The notes: generated from the letters alone by a model not told the origin. DNA of 64,000 nucleotides from Periweissella cryptocerci (GCF_004358325.1 NZ_CP037940.1:2666001-2730000), one strand, 5' to 3'. Positions 1-9,238 are shown, counted from the stretch's first letter. Program-made: numbers and translations.

Positions 1-1029
1 GACATCAAGAGCACGCGTTCTGGGGATACTATTACGCACGTGAAGAATCCCGCTGCTGAACCTTTGGAAGGTTACCGGACGATGAAGCCAATGGTTTATT
101 CTGGTTTGTATCCAACCGATAACGCCAAGTTCACGGATTTGCGCGAAGCCCTTGAAAAGCTCCAACTTAATGACGCTGCCTTGGAATTTGAACCAGAAAC
201 ATCACAAGCTTTGGGCTTTGGTTTCCGGACGGGATTCTTAGGATTGTTGCACATGGATGTTGTGCAAGAACGATTGGAACGTGAATTTGACCTCGACTTG
301 ATCACGACGGCGCCTTCCGTGACCTACAAGGTTACCAAGAACGACGGCACACAAGTTGAAGTGGCTAACCCAGCCGAAATGCCAGAAGTTAGTTCAATTC
401 GTTTTATCGAAGAACCTTATGTCCATGCTAATATCATGGTGCCTAACGAATATGTTGGGGCGGTCATGGATTTGGCACAGCGCAAACGTGGTGAATTTGA
501 TACGATGGATTACTTGGATGACTCACGGGTTAACGTGAAGTACTTCATACCATTGTCAGAAATCATCTTCGACTTCTTCGATAAACTCAAGTCAAACACG
601 CGTGGGTACGCTTCATTGGATTATGAAGAAGCTGGCTACCGTCAATCTGACTTGGTAACAATTGATATCTTGTTGAATTCTGAAAAGGTCGATGCTTTGA
701 GTTTCATCGTGCACCGTGATTTTGCCGCTGAACGTGGGCGTATTATTACTGGTAAGCTGAAAAACATCATTCCCCGCCAGAACTTTGAAATTCCAGTGCA
801 AGCAGCCATTGGGGCCAAAATTATTGCGCGGACGAATATCAAGGCCTACCGTAAGGATGTTACCGCTAAGATTCACACCGGTGATCCTGACCGTCGTGCT
901 AAGTTGTTAGACAAGCAAAAACGTGGGAAAGCCCGGATGAAGTCGGTTGGTACCGTTGAAGTACCGCAGGAAGCCTTCATGGCCGTTCTTAAAACTGAGG
1001 ACGATGATGAGTTCAAGAAGGGTCACTAG
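1..1029 (+). CDS. lepA: Elongation factor 4 (LepA), C-terminal part
   Basis: The reading frame is open from the first base, so the gene enters from upstream. The 342 visible residues correspond to roughly the last 55% of the usual ~610-residue protein. They cover domain III, the EF-G-like domain V and the LepA-specific C-terminal domain, ending with the basic stretch [20 protein letters not shown] that is typical of LepA. LepA is a ribosome-bound translational GTPase that acts on stalled or back-tracked elongation complexes; its G domain lies outside the window. No terminator sits directly after the stop. The first one is at 1793-1840, beyond a repeat element, so that element is probably part of the lepA 3' untranslated region. 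Confidence 0.97.
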   Translation, partial: DIKSTRSGDTITHVKNPAAEPLEGYRTMKPMVYSGLYPTDNAKFTDLREALEKLQLNDAALEFEPETSQALGFGFRTGFLGLLHMDVVQERLEREFDLDLITTAPSVTYKVTKNDGTQVEVANPAEMPEVSSIRFIEEPYVHANIMVPNEYVGAVMDLAQRKRGEFDTMDYLDDSRVNVKYFIPLSEIIFDFFDKLKSNTRGYASLDYEEAGYRQSDLVTIDILLNSEKVDALSFIVHRDFAAERGRIITGKLKNIIPRQNFEIPVQAAIGAKIIARTNIKAYRKDVTAKIHTGDPDRRAKLLDKQKRGKARMKSVGTVEVPQEAFMAVLKTEDDDEFKKGH

Positions 1030-1087
1030 ACTAGTTTTTAGTAGCCATTGAATTTGCCGTCATAAGTTTAAAACAGGCTCTATTTCG

Positions 1088-1796
1088 TCTGACGTGGAAT
1101 TTATAAAAAGTGATGAGATGTATGATGCCACTGCGTGCCTGAAAATCACATTGTGCACCGAGATGGAAGCACATGCCCAAGCCACGTGCTTATGCCTGAG
1201 ATACGGCAACGCAAAACATTCCAGCAGTTTGTTTGTAACAAACAACTGAATCTAATCAAAAACCGATTAGATTAGCCTTCCAGGCTGAATGTCTGTCTTG
1301 GGCAATTCGGGATAGCTGGCAGTCTAATGGCTAAAGCCAAAAGACTGCTCACATTTGTAGCTACGCTGGACAAATAAGGCCCGGTCGGCTCTACCCCTCA
1401 GCGACAAACCCGACACGTGGTGTCAAGTTCGTCCCATCACGGTGTAAAGCCTGCCGGCCACAATGTGATTTTCAGTCACTCCGCTAGATAAGTGTGGAAT
1501 TATTGATTACCGCTAAACCTACAGCACAGGATTACGGCATATTACTAGTCAGATTGCTTGCTCAAACTAACGAAGAGGCTGGAACCAGGCTGGACTTTAG
1601 CTCGCACCGTGATGGCATAATCAGTAACGGGTTTCGTTACTGATTATGGATTTGTGAAGATGGTTGCCGCGTTAGCGAACCAAGCTTCGCAAACATTTGA
1701 AGACCGCACTGTGGCTTCAAATGCTTGTCTTCCATCACGGTGTCCAGACTGGTTCCAGCCTCGTAGTGGAAATGGATCTGAGACACATAGCCAAAT
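1088..1796 (+). repeat. Family I palindromic element, long form with three extra modules
   Basis: The left end is TCTGACGTGGAATTT at 1088. A 17-bp perfect inverted repeat (1139-1155 with 1459-1475) closes a domain of nested hairpins. Compared with the copy at 62700-63077, this one carries three extra hairpin modules: about 1184-1294 (shared with copies at 18867 and 53591), about 1352-1389, and about 1583-1749. The usual right end (CCACGCTAGA) is missing and is replaced by the stem of a terminator. An antisense reading frame (1060-1245) also recurs in other copies, but only because the DNA recurs. Family not recognised. Confidence 0.85.
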
Positions 1797-1840
1797 AACC
1801 CCGCAACCATCTGTAATCAGTGGCTACGGGGTTATTTTTT
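1793..1840 (+). terminator. Rho-independent terminator, probably for lepA (bidirectional)
   Basis: AAATAACCCCG at 1793-1803 pairs with CGGGGTTATTT at 1827-1837, followed by a T run. It sits at the 3' edge of the repeat element and can also serve the converging aldolase gene. Confidence 0.8.
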
Positions 1841-1879
1841 ATAGATCAAATTGAGTTAAACAGTATTTGCGGCAGACAG

Positions 1880-2758
1880 CTATTTATTGGCTGAGCCAAA
1901 CACATTAATGCGGTCGGTGAGGGCAGTTTCGATGGCTTTGACACCCGGCGCTAAGAATTTACGCGGGTCATAATTTTTACCGATTAAGTCTTTGTCGCTG
2001 AGAACAAAATCGCGGGTGGCTTGGTGAAAGGCGAGCTGGGCTTCGGTATTCACGTTGACTTTGGCGACACCGTGTTTGATGGCGACGGCAATTTGCGCAT
2101 CAGGAACACCGGACGCACCATGTAAAACTAATGGGAAATCGTAACCAACGGCCTCATTAACTGCGGCTGCTAATTTTTCTAAGTGGTCCAAGTTTAAACC
2201 AGCCCAATTTTTAGGGTAAACACCATGGATGTTACCGATGCCGGCAGCCAAGAAATCAATCCCGGTTTGCGCCATAATTACGGCTTCGTCAATTGAAGCA
2301 ATTTCACCTGAGCCGATAATACCGTCTTCTTCACCGCCAATTGTACCAACTTCTGCTTCAACGGAAACCCCAACGGTATGCGCAAATTCAATGATTTTTT
2401 GCGTCTTTTCCAAGTTGTCGGCGAAAGTTAAATTTGACCCGTCAAACATCACGGAGGTAAAACCGGCGGCGATGGCTGAAATTGCGGCTTCGTAGTCACC
2501 GTGGTCTAAGTGAATCGCAACCGGCACCGTAATATTCATGGCGCTGTCCAAGTTCCTAATTAGTTCAGCGACAGTTTTAAAGCCGCCCATGTATTTGATT
2601 GCGCCCATTGATGCAGCGATAATAACAGGTGATTGCTTGGCTTCGGCAGTGCGCAAGATGGCCTGTGTCCATTCTAAATTATTAGTATTGAAGGCACCAA
2701 CGGCGTAACCATTGGCCCGTGCAGTTTGAACCACTTGTTTTCCTGATACAATTGTCAT
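1880..2758 (-). CDS. fba: Class II fructose-bisphosphate aldolase
   Basis: 292 residues, a normal length for class II (zinc-dependent) aldolases, which cleave fructose 1,6-bisphosphate to dihydroxyacetone phosphate and glyceraldehyde 3-phosphate in the cytoplasm. HLDHGD at residues 83-88 holds the catalytic Asp and a metal-binding His. The acidic VEAEVGTIGGEEDG segment and the later LVLHGASG phosphate-binding turn are also family signatures. The start has a good ribosome site (AGGGGAG) about 8 nt upstream on the minus strand. Tagatose-bisphosphate aldolases of the same family cannot be excluded from sequence alone. The gene converges on lepA and has its own promoter region at 2759-2809. Confidence 0.93.
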   Translation of the reverse strand: MTIVSGKQVVQTARANGYAVGAFNTNNLEWTQAILRTAEAKQSPVIIAASMGAIKYMGGFKTVAELIRNLDSAMNITVPVAIHLDHGDYEAAISAIAAGFTSVMFDGSNLTFADNLEKTQKIIEFAHTVGVSVEAEVGTIGGEEDGIIGSGEIASIDEAVIMAQTGIDFLAAGIGNIHGVYPKNWAGLNLDHLEKLAAAVNEAVGYDFPLVLHGASGVPDAQIAVAIKHGVAKVNVNTEAQLAFHQATRDFVLSDKDLIGKNYDPRKFLAPGVKAIETALTDRINVFGSANK

Positions 2759-2809
2759 GTTATTAATCTCCCCTAAAATATAAAAATTGTGTTAAATTAG
2801 CGCTTAAGC

Positions 2810-3403
2810 CTATTCCCAGTGGGCTTTTGCAAAAGTTTCTACTGGTCCTTGCAACTGGAAGCGTGACGCGTTGGCGGCTTCCAAGGCGGCCCGCAAAGTT
2901 ACATCATGCGCTTGATAATAGTTTGCAGTATCGATGAGCAGTTGGACTAACGTAGATGACCAGGTTAGCTGGGCATCAAAACCATACTGCACCCATGCAG
3001 TTCCAAGTGCCGCGTCGTCCCAACCGCTAGCCCCATGATAGGGACGGTCGTCAATTAATATCCCACCATTAGCTTTGGCAAGCGATTTATCATGGGTCAT
3101 CACGACTTTTTTGTAAAACACGCTGTCTTCCGCCGCTCCAAAATACTGGGTTAACCACAGTATTTTATCGGACCATGCACTTGGGTTCTGCCAAGGCGCC
3201 GTTGACAGAATATATAAGTCAAAATGCTCAGCCAGTTGGTTAACCGCACTAATTGCATCAGGGACTGGTGGCAGCGAACGAAAAATGCCCGGGATTTGGT
3301 CAGGCTTTGCCACGTTAAAATTTGTTGGATCAGCTGTGTTCAAAATGGATAATGTATCGACTAAGACGTTATCCATATCGAGAAAAAGTTTTGGTTTTAT
3401 CAT
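2810..3403 (-). CDS. 5'(3')-nucleotidase, HAD superfamily (NT5C-like)
   Basis: 197 residues. The HAD nucleophile motif LFLDMDNVLVDT (Asp9, Asp11) is at the N terminus, a STAPW motif (HAD motif II) lies mid-protein, and ILIDDRP near residue 117 is the metal-binding motif. This layout matches the 5'(3')-deoxyribonucleotidase family (Pfam NT5C), which dephosphorylates nucleoside monophosphates. The substrate cannot be read from sequence. It lies 51 bp upstream of fba on the same strand and could be cotranscribed with it. A box with two mismatches to the cre consensus lies upstream around 3431-3445; too weak to call. Confidence 0.8.
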   Translation of the reverse strand: MIKPKLFLDMDNVLVDTLSILNTADPTNFNVAKPDQIPGIFRSLPPVPDAISAVNQLAEHFDLYILSTAPWQNPSAWSDKILWLTQYFGAAEDSVFYKKVVMTHDKSLAKANGGILIDDRPYHGASGWDDAALGTAWVQYGFDAQLTWSSTLVQLLIDTANYYQAHDVTLRAALEAANASRFQLQGPVETFAKAHWE

Positions 3404-3577
3404 ACGTACCTCGTTTTATAAAATCATTTTTGTGAGCGCTTTCGTCAAATCAATATACTATCCTACTTGGGCGCTAAGGACAAGTGTTAAATTTAATTGG
3501 TATACATAAAGTTATGAAAGCTAGTGAGTTACTGTATAATTTTATAACGTATCATAGATTGGGGATGTTTGTTATGA

Positions 3578-3722
3578 ATGCCTGTATATAAAGGGTTTAG
3601 AAGAAGATAAACTGGAAAACAGGCACAATCTAGTGAACGAACTGAATGAAAATAATCACGAAATTAAAATTGGTATAGCTTTAATTTTAAGCGATGATAA
3701 TGCGAGTAATCAGCAAAAATAA
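3578..3722 (+). pseudogene. Possible remnant of a small gene (frameshifted)
   Basis: Within the 490-bp gap 3404-3893. An ATG at 3578 opens a frame reading MPVYKG that runs into stops. Shifting by one base at about 3593 gives an open frame (KGLEEDKLENRHNLVNELN and so on) ending in TAA at 3722. The composition looks protein-like but no family is recognised. The rest of the gap is AT-rich and shows only the upstream region of the next gene. Confidence 0.25.
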
Positions 3723-3893
3723 TGCGAACACAACGCTTTTTATGTATTGGGTAAACGTTAATTCAGACGCGATGTCAGGTTTTAATTTTTCAGTGGTAGT
3801 AATAATGAGTGAATTTACACAGATTATTGGTAAAATTAACTAGTAAGAAAATATTGCGGTTAGTGTGGCAATTTTAAAAAGAGGAATTTAATT

Positions 3894-4310
3894 ATGACGG
3901 AACAAGCATATGTACCATTTTTGAATCAAGTCGCAGTTTATGGTGATAATTTGCGGGATGTTGGTGCTTACGTCGTTGAAAAACGTCAACTGACGGATAG
4001 TGACATTAAGGAAATTGTTGGCAATATTGGTAAATTAGCGGCGATTGTGTATGAAACATATCGTGTAACCGCTGAAGCAGACCAATTGCAATTGCCCGAA
4101 TTTGCGGAGGAGGCGGATACACAAGTGATGGCGGATTTCGTGACCGCTTGGAGTAATAGTGTTGCGCTAACGGTTAAAGCAGCGAGTGAATTGAAAGCAA
4201 CCATGGAACATGCTGAATTAGAAGTAATTTTCAATAAAACGTTTATGGCCACGCGTTTGACGAATGTATTACGTAAGCAAAATGTGGAATTTCTTGAAGC
4301 GCATAAATAG
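3894..4310 (+). CDS. Hypothetical protein, 138 aa
   Basis: A complete frame with a good ribosome site (AGAGGAA, 8 nt upstream) and a clear terminator directly after it. The protein is predicted soluble, acidic and largely helical, with no signal peptide or membrane segment and no motif that I recognise. It lies alone between terminator-like structures, so it is probably a single-gene transcript. Confidence 0.75.
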   Translation: MTEQAYVPFLNQVAVYGDNLRDVGAYVVEKRQLTDSDIKEIVGNIGKLAAIVYETYRVTAEADQLQLPEFAEEADTQVMADFVTAWSNSVALTVKAASELKATMEHAELEVIFNKTFMATRLTNVLRKQNVEFLEAHK

Positions 4311-4318
4311 TAATGCCG

Positions 4319-4354
4319 AGGTGCCTGGACAAAATTTGTCCGAGCACCTTTTTG
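4319..4354 (+). terminator. Rho-independent terminator
   Basis: AGGTGC...GGACAAA pairs with TTTGTCC...GCACCT, followed by TTTTT. It ends the gene at 3894-4310. Confidence 0.8.
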
Positions 4355-4519
4355 GGCGCAATTACCGCAAACCACAGATACGTGAAAAAACGGTTAGAAT
4401 GATATAATTTAATTATTAAACAGGATATGAAAAGTTGGGGAAATGGGGAAGAATTTGATTTTCGTTGAGCGCCGAAATTGGGGCTAGTCTGTGGCAGATG
4501 AATGAAAGGATGTACACTA

Positions 4520-4915
4520 ATGAATAAAACAACGCACACATTACTTGGAACGGTAGCGGGCATTGTCGTGGGTGGTCTTGGCATGAAATTAGCCATGAAT
4601 GCCAAAGCAAAAGCTATGCCTGAAGATGTTGAACTAGATTGGAACCATTATCATCAGACCACTGATGGGATGGTTGTAAAAATAAAAGAAGTCGACGGGA
4701 TTCTCCTAATTCCAGATACTGACTGGATAAAGCGCCAAATGGCTTTTCTGGCGGTAAAACTTGAGGAGTATGATATGGGATTGGAAGACGATCATCCAAT
4801 GGGTGATATGACGCCTAAGGTTGAACCGGTTACAGGTGTCGAAGTGCTACATCCCTCAGCCAAGTTGCAAGATTTGAAAGCGCCAATTGCTGAAGTTGTT
4901 GACACTGCCGAATAA
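4520..4915 (+). CDS. Hypothetical small membrane-anchored protein
   Basis: 131 residues from ATG 4520, which has AAAGGA 9-11 nt upstream. An in-frame ATG at 4502 overlaps that ribosome site and is a poorer start. Residues 7-25 (LLGTVAGIVVGGLGMKL) form one N-terminal hydrophobic, glycine-rich helix that could anchor the protein. The rest is acidic and soluble, ending in a flexible Pro/Glu-rich tail. The layout resembles YtxH-type envelope or stress proteins, but the similarity is only architectural. Function unknown. Confidence 0.7.
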   Translation: MNKTTHTLLGTVAGIVVGGLGMKLAMNAKAKAMPEDVELDWNHYHQTTDGMVVKIKEVDGILLIPDTDWIKRQMAFLAVKLEEYDMGLEDDHPMGDMTPKVEPVTGVEVLHPSAKLQDLKAPIAEVVDTAE

Positions 4916-4923
4916 ATACGGTC

Positions 4924-4953
4924 AGTCCTCGCGCTAATATCGAGGGCTTTTTG
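4924..4953 (+). terminator. Rho-independent terminator
   Basis: GTCCTCG pairs with CGAGGGC (one wobble) around a 9-nt loop, then TTTTT. It follows the 4520-4915 gene. Confidence 0.7.
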
Positions 4954-5076
4954 TGCGGGCTATGCGTACTTACTCAATAACTAAGATATGCTGGATTTTG
5001 CGAAGTGTTGATATATGCCCCCGCACAATAGGTGTATACTAAAACTAAACGATGTGAACAGGAGATTAGTGTAGCT

Positions 5077-5730
5077 ATGGCACAAATGGATGAAATTACT
5101 CGTACGATTTTGATTCAAGATTTGGGACGTTTAAAGAAGAAATTTTATCACCCAGATTTCCGTGATCTTTATGATGATAAGCGTAACTATCACCACGTTA
5201 TTCAAATCCTTGAAAACCGTGGCGTAACCATGGAAAGCATTGCCGAATTGGTTTATAACCGGCAAAAAAATTACACAAAAGATTTGTCGATGACGACCGT
5301 GACATACATGTTGTATGAAGTTTTGCAAAAGCGGGAAGTACAAAATACGATTATGATGGGCATTGCCATTGATATCGCAACGGAACAAGGTGCCTTTGCC
5401 TTTGATGAAGACTTAAATAATCAGTTAGTAAATGATAAAGGAACTTTTGGTTTGGATGAAGTGCTCGCAGAAAGCATTAGCCATACTTCAGGTAGTATTG
5501 GTCTTTCGAACGCCTATGGTTTGGATATTGCCAAGCAAGGAATCATCGCAAAATTAAATGATGAACAGGGTACTGAACGCAATGGTGTGAAAGTATCAAA
5601 CACGTTCATTGACGATTTGGTTGCACATATTGCCGGTGCAACAATGGCGCGCATTGCCCATAAGTACCAAACAATTACCGATATGATTGAAGATTTGGAA
5701 TTATCTGAAGAAGCATACGATGCATTGTAA
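5077..5730 (+). CDS. Phosphatidylglycerophosphatase A family protein (YutG-like)
   Basis: 217 residues from ATG 5077; the frame is open back to 5032, but the AGGAG at 5060-5064 favours 5077. The core (about residues 55-205) matches the Gram-positive PgpA/YutG family as I know it: GVTMESIAELVYNRQK, then KREVQNTIMMG, then a GSIGLSNAYG block, then a Thr-Phe-x-Asp-Asp motif (NTFIDDLVAHIAGA). The family is thought to dephosphorylate phosphatidylglycerophosphate to phosphatidylglycerol at the membrane, although the soluble Gram-positive branch is little tested. About 45 extra N-terminal residues precede the core. Monocistronic, closed by a terminator. Confidence 0.8.
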   Translation: MAQMDEITRTILIQDLGRLKKKFYHPDFRDLYDDKRNYHHVIQILENRGVTMESIAELVYNRQKNYTKDLSMTTVTYMLYEVLQKREVQNTIMMGIAIDIATEQGAFAFDEDLNNQLVNDKGTFGLDEVLAESISHTSGSIGLSNAYGLDIAKQGIIAKLNDEQGTERNGVKVSNTFIDDLVAHIAGATMARIAHKYQTITDMIEDLELSEEAYDAL

Positions 5731-5805
5731 ATGAAAAAGTGCGACAAAAAATCTGAGGTCAATTAAGTGTTTGATTGCTTAGGATTGCAGTATTTTGTTG
5801 CGGAT

Positions 5806-5843
5806 GAAAAGCTTGATTTCGATATTAGGAATCGAGCTTTTTG
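5806..5843 (+). terminator. Rho-independent terminator
   Basis: AAAGCTTGATT pairs with GAATCGAGCTTTTT (two small bulges) after the PgpA-like gene. A family I element starts 29 bp further on. Confidence 0.6.
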
Positions 5844-5871
5844 ATTTAGGCGGAATTCAGGCTATATATAT

Positions 5872-6093
5872 TCTGACGTGGAATTTATAAAATGGGATGA
5901 GATGTATGATGCCACTGCGTGACTGAAAATCACTCCGCTAGATAAGCGTGGAATTACTGATTACCGCGAAACCTGCAGCGACAAGGATTACGGCATAGTA
6001 CTAGTCAGATTGCCTGCTCAAACTAACGAAGAGGCTGGTTCCAGACACGTAGTGGGAATCAATCTGAGACACATATCCAAATTTCACGCTAGA
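5872..6093 (+). repeat. Family I palindromic element, short form
   Basis: Left end TCTGACGTGGAATTT at 5872, right end ATTTCACGCTAGA at 6081-6093. Both ends match longer copies, but the central nested-hairpin domain is gone: the sequence passes from the left GCCACTGCGTG directly into the GACTGAAAATCACTCCGCTAG junction. It is about 220 bp against about 380-700 bp for the other copies. It lies tail-to-tail with a family II copy at 6114-6485. Confidence 0.85.
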
Positions 6094-6113
6094 AAAAAAC
6101 TTAGCCTATTTAT

Positions 6114-6485
6114 TCTAACGTGGGCTTATCGTTTCTATACATTTCAATTATCGAATTACTGAGGTTCTATTATCAGTGTTGTTTTCCATACTGCTACGTC
6201 CTGTGGTTGGTAACTTTGTTTGATAGTTTGAGAATTATCACTAACTAACGGAGTGGCGGCAAATTACTTGGCGGGCGCAGCCTTTACACCGCGACTGGGG
6301 GAATATGTGTGTAGCACATATTTCCGCTGAGGATAAGATGAGGAGTCTTAGGAATTTATTCCTTAGAGTCCCAGCTTGTCCGAACCGCCCAAGACCGCAC
6401 TTTGGCTTGGGAGGCCGCTTCCAGCGTGGTGCGCCAAGTAATTTACTGGCACGCAGTGGTCAATGTTATTCAATTCCACGTCAGA
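6114..6485 (-). repeat. Family II palindromic element, the only minus-strand copy
   Basis: Read on the minus strand it begins TCTGACGTGGAATTG (6485-6471) and ends near 6114 with CCCACGTTAGA. The central stem pairs a CCAGTAAATTACTTGGCG arm with a CGCCAAGTAATTTGCCG arm. It includes the GGAGTCT-type hairpin and the ATATGTG hairpin seen in the other family II copies. It separates the PgpA-like gene from the phosphodiesterase operon. The sense-strand frame at 6305-6499 is an artefact of the repeat. Confidence 0.85.
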
Positions 6486-6610
6486 CGGAATCGAGCTGAA
6501 ATTCATCGCACGGTTGTATTTTACGCAACCGAAAGAATATAATTGAATAACTTCAATAAACTGAAAAAAGGGGATTTCTACCACACAAGTAGGATGTGAT
6601 AACGAAAAAT

Positions 6611-7915
6611 ATGACAAAGACAAATAATCGCTTAGTTGTTGTGTCCTTCGATGCCATGGGGGCTGAAGATATCGCGGAGCATTTAGATTTGATGCCAAAT
6701 GTGGCGCAGCTAATTGAACAAGGGACGCATGTGCAAAAAGTAACGGGTATTTATCCGACATTGACATATCCATCGCACACCACGATTGGTACAGGGGTCT
6801 ATCCCAATCGGCACGGAATTATCAATAATACAAAAGTCCAACCAGAGCGTGGGGACGCACCTGACTGGTATTGGTATGCCAAGGATATTAAGGTACCTAC
6901 AATTTTTGATCTCGCACACAAAGCTGGTTTGAAATCAGCCGCATTCCTTTGGCCAGTGCAAGCCAAAGCGCCGATCAATTGGAACATCGCCGAGATTTTT
7001 CCGAATCGAATTTGGACGAATCAATATCTCGTCTCGTTTTCAGCGAGTTCACCTTACTTTGCCTTTGACATGAATCGGCGGTTTGGCCATTTGCGTAATG
7101 GTATCCAACAACCAAACTTGGATGATTTCATTACCGCCGCGGCAGTAGATACGTTGATAAAAAAGCAACCGGATTTGACGGCAATTCACTTGGTTGATAT
7201 GGATTCGCATCGGCACAAGTATGGCGTGCGTTCAGCAGAAGCCTATGCAGCCTTAGCACGCTTAGATCACCGTTTAGGGGAATTGATTGAAGCCACAAAA
7301 ACCGCCGGAACGTATGCGCATACGAATTTCATCGTACTTGGTGATCACTTCCAGATTGACGTTCATAGCATGATTCATTTTAATCAATTATTTGAAGCCA
7401 AAGGGTGGTTGACTCAAGATGCCAAGCAGCACATCGCAAAAGATTGGCGCGTAATGGCGAAAACGACTGATGGCTCAACTTACGTTTATGTCCGTGATGC
7501 AACGTTAATTGCCGAAGTTAAGGCAGCAATTTCATCGCTTGAGGGAATTGAGATGGTAAAGTCGCCGGCTGAATTGGAGGCGTGGCACGTTAATGAACAA
7601 GCAACGTTAATGGTTGAAGCGCAAAATGGGTATTATTTCACCGATGAACTTAACCGCCCGGCAGTTGTTGAAACGGTTAACCGCGATGATATTTCAGAAC
7701 CTGATCGGTATCGCGCAGTTCATGGATTTTATCCGGCAAAACCAGATTACCAAACGACGCTCGTATTGGCAGGGCCAGATGTGGCACACACAATCATTCC
7801 GGCAGCAAAGCTAGTTGATGAAGCACCAACGATGGCGGCATTGCTTGGGTTACACTTTGAAAATCAATTAGATGGGCATGCCCTGACCGAAGCGTTAAAA
7901 ACGGAGGACAATTAA
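6611..7915 (+). CDS. Nucleotide pyrophosphatase/phosphodiesterase family protein
   Basis: 434 residues from ATG 6611; an in-frame GTG at 6596 overlaps the AGGATG ribosome site. Alkaline-phosphatase superfamily, NPP branch: SFDAMG (Asp14, first metal site), YPTLTYPSH at 48-56 with Thr52 in the nucleophile position, HLVDMDSHRHKYG (metal site) and VLGDHFQIDVHS. The family hydrolyses phosphodiester or pyrophosphate bonds in nucleotides, nucleotide sugars or phospholipid head groups; the substrate here is unknown. There is no signal peptide, so the enzyme looks cytoplasmic. The next gene, a transporter, follows with no gap, which suggests an uptake-and-degrade pair. Confidence 0.85.
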   Translation: MTKTNNRLVVVSFDAMGAEDIAEHLDLMPNVAQLIEQGTHVQKVTGIYPTLTYPSHTTIGTGVYPNRHGIINNTKVQPERGDAPDWYWYAKDIKVPTIFDLAHKAGLKSAAFLWPVQAKAPINWNIAEIFPNRIWTNQYLVSFSASSPYFAFDMNRRFGHLRNGIQQPNLDDFITAAAVDTLIKKQPDLTAIHLVDMDSHRHKYGVRSAEAYAALARLDHRLGELIEATKTAGTYAHTNFIVLGDHFQIDVHSMIHFNQLFEAKGWLTQDAKQHIAKDWRVMAKTTDGSTYVYVRDATLIAEVKAAISSLEGIEMVKSPAELEAWHVNEQATLMVEAQNGYYFTDELNRPAVVETVNRDDISEPDRYRAVHGFYPAKPDYQTTLVLAGPDVAHTIIPAAKLVDEAPTMAALLGLHFENQLDGHALTEALKTEDN

Positions 7916-9178
7916 TTGGCAAAAAATTCGACAAAATTGACCAAGCAAGAAAAATCTTGGATATTGTACGATTGGGCTAATTCAGGTTATGGGATTATCG
8001 TTGTAACGGCGGTTTTGCCAATTTGGTTGGTTGCGGTTGGTAAAAATGCTGGCTACTCGACCGCTGATACAACGGCATTTTGGTCATATGCCAATTCACT
8101 CTCAACGTTTCTAGTCGCAATTGCCGCACCAATTTTAGGTGCGCTGGCGGATTACGCGGGTTTCAAGCAAAGGCTGTTCACGATATTTACGACATTAGGG
8201 ATTGTCGGAACAGCTGGTTTAGCATTGGTGCCCAACAATAAGATGTGGTGGTTGTTATTTGTTTTCATGATTGCCAATATTGGTTACAGTGCGGCAAATA
8301 TTTTTTATGACGCATTTATAACTGATGTGACGACCGATGAGCGGATGGATCGCGTTTCAAGTAATGGTTACGGTTTTGGTTACTTGGGTGGTGTCATTCC
8401 GTTTCTGATTTTTTACGCACTGCGTGGCTTTATGAGTACGACGGCCGGCGTGATGTTTGGTTTTGTTCTAGCCGCAGCATGGTGGTTAGTCTGGACGGTG
8501 CCGATGTGGCGCAATGTTAAGCAAGCCAACTATTTACCGCTACCTGCACATCCGATTCAAGAAGCAGGTAGTCGGATTGTGAAAACGGTCAGTCACATTG
8601 CCCAATATCCTGAAATTGCCTGGTTCTTGTTGGCGTATTTCTTCTATATTGATGGGGTTAACACGATTTTTACCGAAGCATCGCTTTTCGGGAAAGCTGT
8701 CGGGATTGATACGACGACGCTATTAACGGTTTTACTAGCTGTCCAATTAATTGCCTTTCCATTCTCAATTTTATACGGGCGTTTGGCGAAAAAATTCAAT
8801 ACCCGTAATGTGTTGATTGGTGGCATTATTGTGTATGTCGGAATTGCGTTATATGCGTTATTTATTGAAAATGCGGCAGAATTTTGGGTGTTGGCAATTC
8901 TAGTGGGAACCTCACAAGGTGGGGTGCAAGCTTTGAGTCGCGCTTACTTTGGCCGTTTGGTGCCCAAGGATCATGCTAGTGAATTCTTTGGTTTCTACAA
9001 TATTTTTGGCAAATTTTCAGCGATTCTCGGACCAGTCCTGTTTGGGGCAGTAGCGCAATTAACTGGTCGTGTGCAATTAGCGGCTGGTTCGTTAATTATT
9101 TTGTTTGGGCTTGGCTTAGGAATCTTCTTAGCGCTACCACGACTAGTCTCGAAGGTTCAAGCTAAGCAACCGTATTAG
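7916..9178 (+). CDS. MFS transporter, UMF1 / vacuole-effluxer-like family
   Basis: 420 residues with 12 predicted membrane helices. The N-terminal ILYDWANSGYG is the hallmark of the UMF1 (ATG22-related) branch of the major facilitator superfamily. A mid-protein SRAYFGRLVPKDHASEFFGFYN segment is also typical (shown in two parts: SRAYFGRLVPKDH and ASEFFGFYN). The start is TTG 7916, placed by GGAGG 9 nt upstream, and it follows the stop of the phosphodiesterase gene directly, so the two are translationally linked. Substrate unknown; the pairing suggests a phosphodiester or its product. No clear terminator follows. Confidence 0.87.
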   Translation: MAKNSTKLTKQEKSWILYDWANSGYGIIVVTAVLPIWLVAVGKNAGYSTADTTAFWSYANSLSTFLVAIAAPILGALADYAGFKQRLFTIFTTLGIVGTAGLALVPNNKMWWLLFVFMIANIGYSAANIFYDAFITDVTTDERMDRVSSNGYGFGYLGGVIPFLIFYALRGFMSTTAGVMFGFVLAAAWWLVWTVPMWRNVKQANYLPLPAHPIQEAGSRIVKTVSHIAQYPEIAWFLLAYFFYIDGVNTIFTEASLFGKAVGIDTTTLLTVLLAVQLIAFPFSILYGRLAKKFNTRNVLIGGIIVYVGIALYALFIENAAEFWVLAILVGTSQGGVQALSRAYFGRLVPKDHASEFFGFYNIFGKFSAILGPVLFGAVAQLTGRVQLAAGSLIILFGLGLGIFLALPRLVSKVQAKQPY

Positions 9179-9203
9179 GTTTGATCACAAGCGAACATTC
9201 TGC

Positions 9204-9232
9204 TTGCAAATACGGGTTAAATCGACTATATT
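9204..9232 (+). promoter_or_regulatory. Promoter of hisS-aspS
   Basis: TTGCAA at 9204-9209, a 17-nt spacer, and TATATT at 9227-9232, placed directly before the T-box leader. Confidence 0.7.
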
Positions 9233-9238
9233 TATCTA

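Noticed and set aside
1088..1796. Group I or group II intron, or an insertion sequence
   Set aside because: No intron core motifs such as a domain V-type hairpin next to an exon junction, no reverse transcriptase or transposase frame, and the element lies between genes.
3431..3448. cre box upstream of the nucleotidase gene
   Set aside because: Two mismatches at positions that are usually fixed in the cre consensus.
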